Shown here: piece after piece, positions 61,388 to 64,000 of the stretch
Layout: each line of letters begins with the position of its first letter
How positions within the stretch are numbered: position 1 is the first letter of the stretch
Assembly (NCBI GenBank): GCA_039566865.1
Contig: CM076961.1
Location: 7,463,501-7,527,500 of the forward strand
Direction of reading: 5' to 3'
Origin: Aurelia coerulea
Lineage: Eukaryota > Cnidaria > Scyphozoa > Semaeostomeae > Ulmaridae
Length of the DNA: 64,000 nt
Translations under genes and position numbers: made by a program
Notes under the pieces: model-generated
Database searches by the model: none
The model's input: only the letters and a program-made list of their open reading frames with translations
What the model was told of the DNA's origin: nothing

Positions 61388-64000
61388 TATATATCCTCTC
61401 CCAAGAAATCAACGCCAAAGGAACTATTCTGTATGAAGCTCGTATGAAGGTCTTTTCTTACTGTTAGAGTCTGAAAGATGAAATTAACTTCTGTCCCCCC
61501 GGAGTCCCACCACTTGGTCCCAAAGGGCAATCACTGCAAAAATCTCATAAACTTTCATCTAAAGTTTCAAAAGCCCAAAAGTCTTTGAAAGTCTTCACAG
61601 AACAAGCTCAAAGAAAGTCCTTCTTCGAAAATCTAAGAACATCCCCCCAAATTCTCAAAACAGTCTTTGGAAAGTTCGTGGAAAATCTCTCAGTTGTTTA
61701 AATCCCCAAAAATCTTCCAAAATCTCGAAACATTTTGAAAATCACTAAGATCTCAGATGATGGAAAAGAGTCTTTAGACATTTGAAAGATTCATTGAAAG
61801 TCACCTCAGAAACCTTCAAGATCACATCCAAACATCTCGTAGGCTATTTTTGAATTCACTGCCTCTCCACTTGGATTTATCTTGGTCCTCGATTATTCGA
61901 TTTGTTTTTGCTTTGGTTGGGGGCATCCCATGCCAACTTATCCAGACTGTTTGTTTATTCAATTTATCTCGATTTATGGCGCCAAAACTAAAAGATGGAA
62001 CATGAAATACTTACTGTAGCTTTCTCAAACCGCTGACCACTCAAAATCACCAGTCTCATAGCTAGATTTCAAAACGAGCGAGACAAATGGCCTAGCTGGG
62101 TCGTGCATCAGCTTTTGCATTCCAGCGTGAGCTCATTCGTTCACAGTTAAATCTACTATTTGATTTTGATGGAAGAAAGGTTGGTGAACATTGGGAGACA
62201 TCAATCGAAGAAATTTTCTGATTAAAAAGCATTATTCGAAGATTTCTTTTGGCCGTAAAAAATTGGCCTAATTCATACGCAGATTTCTGTTGATGAAAGA
62301 GGATATTTCTCCAAAGCTACGCCCTGCCACATCAAGAACCTTACAGGAGTCCTTGCCAAGGATGTCAGAAACATGACCTATGAAGTGGGTTATTCACTCA
62401 CTGTTTTTTGCGTTACGACGTTATTCTATGTTTTTTGGACACTACTCTAGACCCATGTTAGGTAAGTAGCAGAAGGAACCATTTCTTCCATATTTTTTTT
62501 GCATTGAAATACTCAAGCTGGAAGTCTGGCATTTGTTTATGTTGATAAAACTACCTATGGACAATTGATACACAGAAGCTTGCATTCGTGAGTGGTCGGA
62601 AAGGCAGGTAAAATGTTATTTATCAAACTGCAGTCTAAAATGGTTCTACGGTCGTCATCTGAAATTTCCAATTTTGAGGTGTTTATTTCTCCAAATCGGC
62701 ACCGTGCCACATCACCAAACTTTGCCAGTGTACTTGCAATGTCTTCAGTAACAGTGTGCCGATGTCGGTATATCCACTGTTTTTTGCGTTAAACGTCAAT
62801 ATTCATCTTTTTAGGGGAAGGTTTTGTTTACATCGACAGCGATTTGGGCAAGGAAAAGCTTTTTCCTATAAGAATCACATACGGGGCAAGTGCTGAATGT
62901 CATGTGTCATAAGAAGCAGATACTTCAGTACCTGATGCATCGTGTACAAAGGGATTTTTGTACTGGATGTTATATGATTTCACAATATAATTAAACTATA
63001 TACGTCTTTTTAGACAGAATGCAAGAAGTAACGAATCCTCAAACTAACAGTCAAAAATTTACCCACATTCCTTTTTGATGCAAAAACATGTGCAAAATTA
63101 ATTGTTTGATGCATTGCTGAGGGCAATGTGTCATTTTAGTTTAATTTCATTTTATATGAAGGGGGTTAGGAATGCTGGAAAGGGGGCATAGGGGTGACTG
63201 CCCCTGCTGCCATCTAAGAAATGACCTGACTATGTTATTTTCTATTGTTTTGCCTTGTCCAACTAACTTTTGGCATCCATGAATAAGTATTAATGTGAAA
63301 AGGGTGACAATTATTTGTAAAATGGCCTATTTTTTGTCTTGCAGATCCATGCAATGCACTTTCAATGCATACAACATATATAGTGATATTTTGCTTGCAT
63401 ATCATTGACCCATCCAACTTGGCTAGCTTTAATGGTTCATATGTAGATGGCATAGAGGTGTAAAAACAGCACTGGACTATACAGCAGATGTTAACAGTTG
63501 CAAATAAAAGATCTCAGGGCTGTACAGGGCTTTAGGATGCATCTTGAACTTGGGAGGCACAGCACATCAAGGGAGATTTTCATCAAGCTAAAGAGACACT
63601 TCCTAAAGTGAAAAGGCACTCTTTTGTTTATTGCAAAATCTCAGGAAAGGGTAGCATGTACCCCCAGTGCCTTCTCGTTCCTACATCACTGAGAGGCTTG
63701 AAAGAAAGAAAATTTCAAGAATATTTTTAGCATCATTTGCATAAGTACACAGCATTCCTGCAGGATACTTTATTTAGCTAGACAACTGTATTTTAATTCT
63801 GAGAGGTGTTTTCAAGTTGCTTTTACTGAATTTCTCTGTTTTTATTTGTGTGTGTATATGTGCAGAATAGCGGTTTTATTTTCAATCAAATTCTATTGGT
63901 AGAAAAAGATGTTTTTGAATAGGTCAAGGGTCACCAGCAAATTTTTTTGACCAACATAAGCAAATTTGACATATTTCATGATTTTTGTTGACAGTGATGC
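61388..64000. other. No gene seen; one direct repeat
   Basis: Two segments, 62304-62430 and 62684-62803, are diverged direct repeats (TATTTCTCCAAA...CTGCCACATCA... and ...CACTGTTTTTTGCGTTA). The remainder has only short meaningless frames. T-rich stretches occur around 61080-61380. Confidence 0.5.

Overview
This window looks like eukaryotic (metazoan) genomic DNA. It is AT-rich, intron-rich and dominated by transposable elements, with no operons, no bacterial-type genes and no rRNA or tRNA that I could recognise. An early-branching marine animal, probably a cnidarian, is my best guess. The reasons are CR1-like LINEs with an SGNH/GDSL ORF1, a Ty3/Gypsy element of the K02A2.6/Mag style, a Sola-like DNA transposon and very many foldback MITEs. 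This is inference from element content, and no sequence here fixes the species.

The only host gene I can support is a matrix metalloproteinase (MMP) on the + strand. Six coding exons are spread over 38 kb (10801-48806): cysteine switch plus furin site; N-terminal catalytic half; zinc-binding half; Pro/Thr-rich hinge plus start of the hemopexin domain; hemopexin middle; hemopexin end with stop. All five internal junctions have AG/GT splice sites and compatible phases (0, 1, 1, 2, 2). The signal peptide and most of the propeptide were not found and probably lie upstream of base 1. The hemopexin domain appears to have three blades rather than four.

Everything else is mobile DNA, much of it inside the MMP introns and often nested. 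1790-9140: a CR1-like LINE whose 5' part is inverted relative to its 3' part (twin-priming geometry), later hit by Tc1/mariner-type MITEs, a short poly(A) retrocopy and a Harbinger-type MITE. 12961-14415: an old LINE fragment. 15814-20570: TA-flanked element, large palindrome and nested TIR elements. 22068-25153: a TTAA-flanked element carrying three other elements in layers. 25473-31130: a Ty3/Gypsy element with two 125-bp LTRs that look identical, split by a young LINE. 31308-32611: MITE in MITE. 34202-44050: three more TTAA-flanked elements, one containing a complete 4.6-kb Sola-like transposon with an uninterrupted 861-residue ORF. 44958-48205: TIR element copies in tandem, one holding a 69-bp minisatellite. 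51166-52915: a dispersed repeat split by a 1.4-kb foldback. 56072-60320: a second, nearly complete but decayed CR1-like LINE. 60712-64000: MITE remnants and unassigned DNA.

The most noteworthy items are the intact Sola-like transposon with roughly 0.8-kb TIRs and a C-terminal Trp-rich putative SH3/chromo-like domain, the layered insertions that give relative ages, the inverted LINE, and the short hemopexin domain of the MMP.
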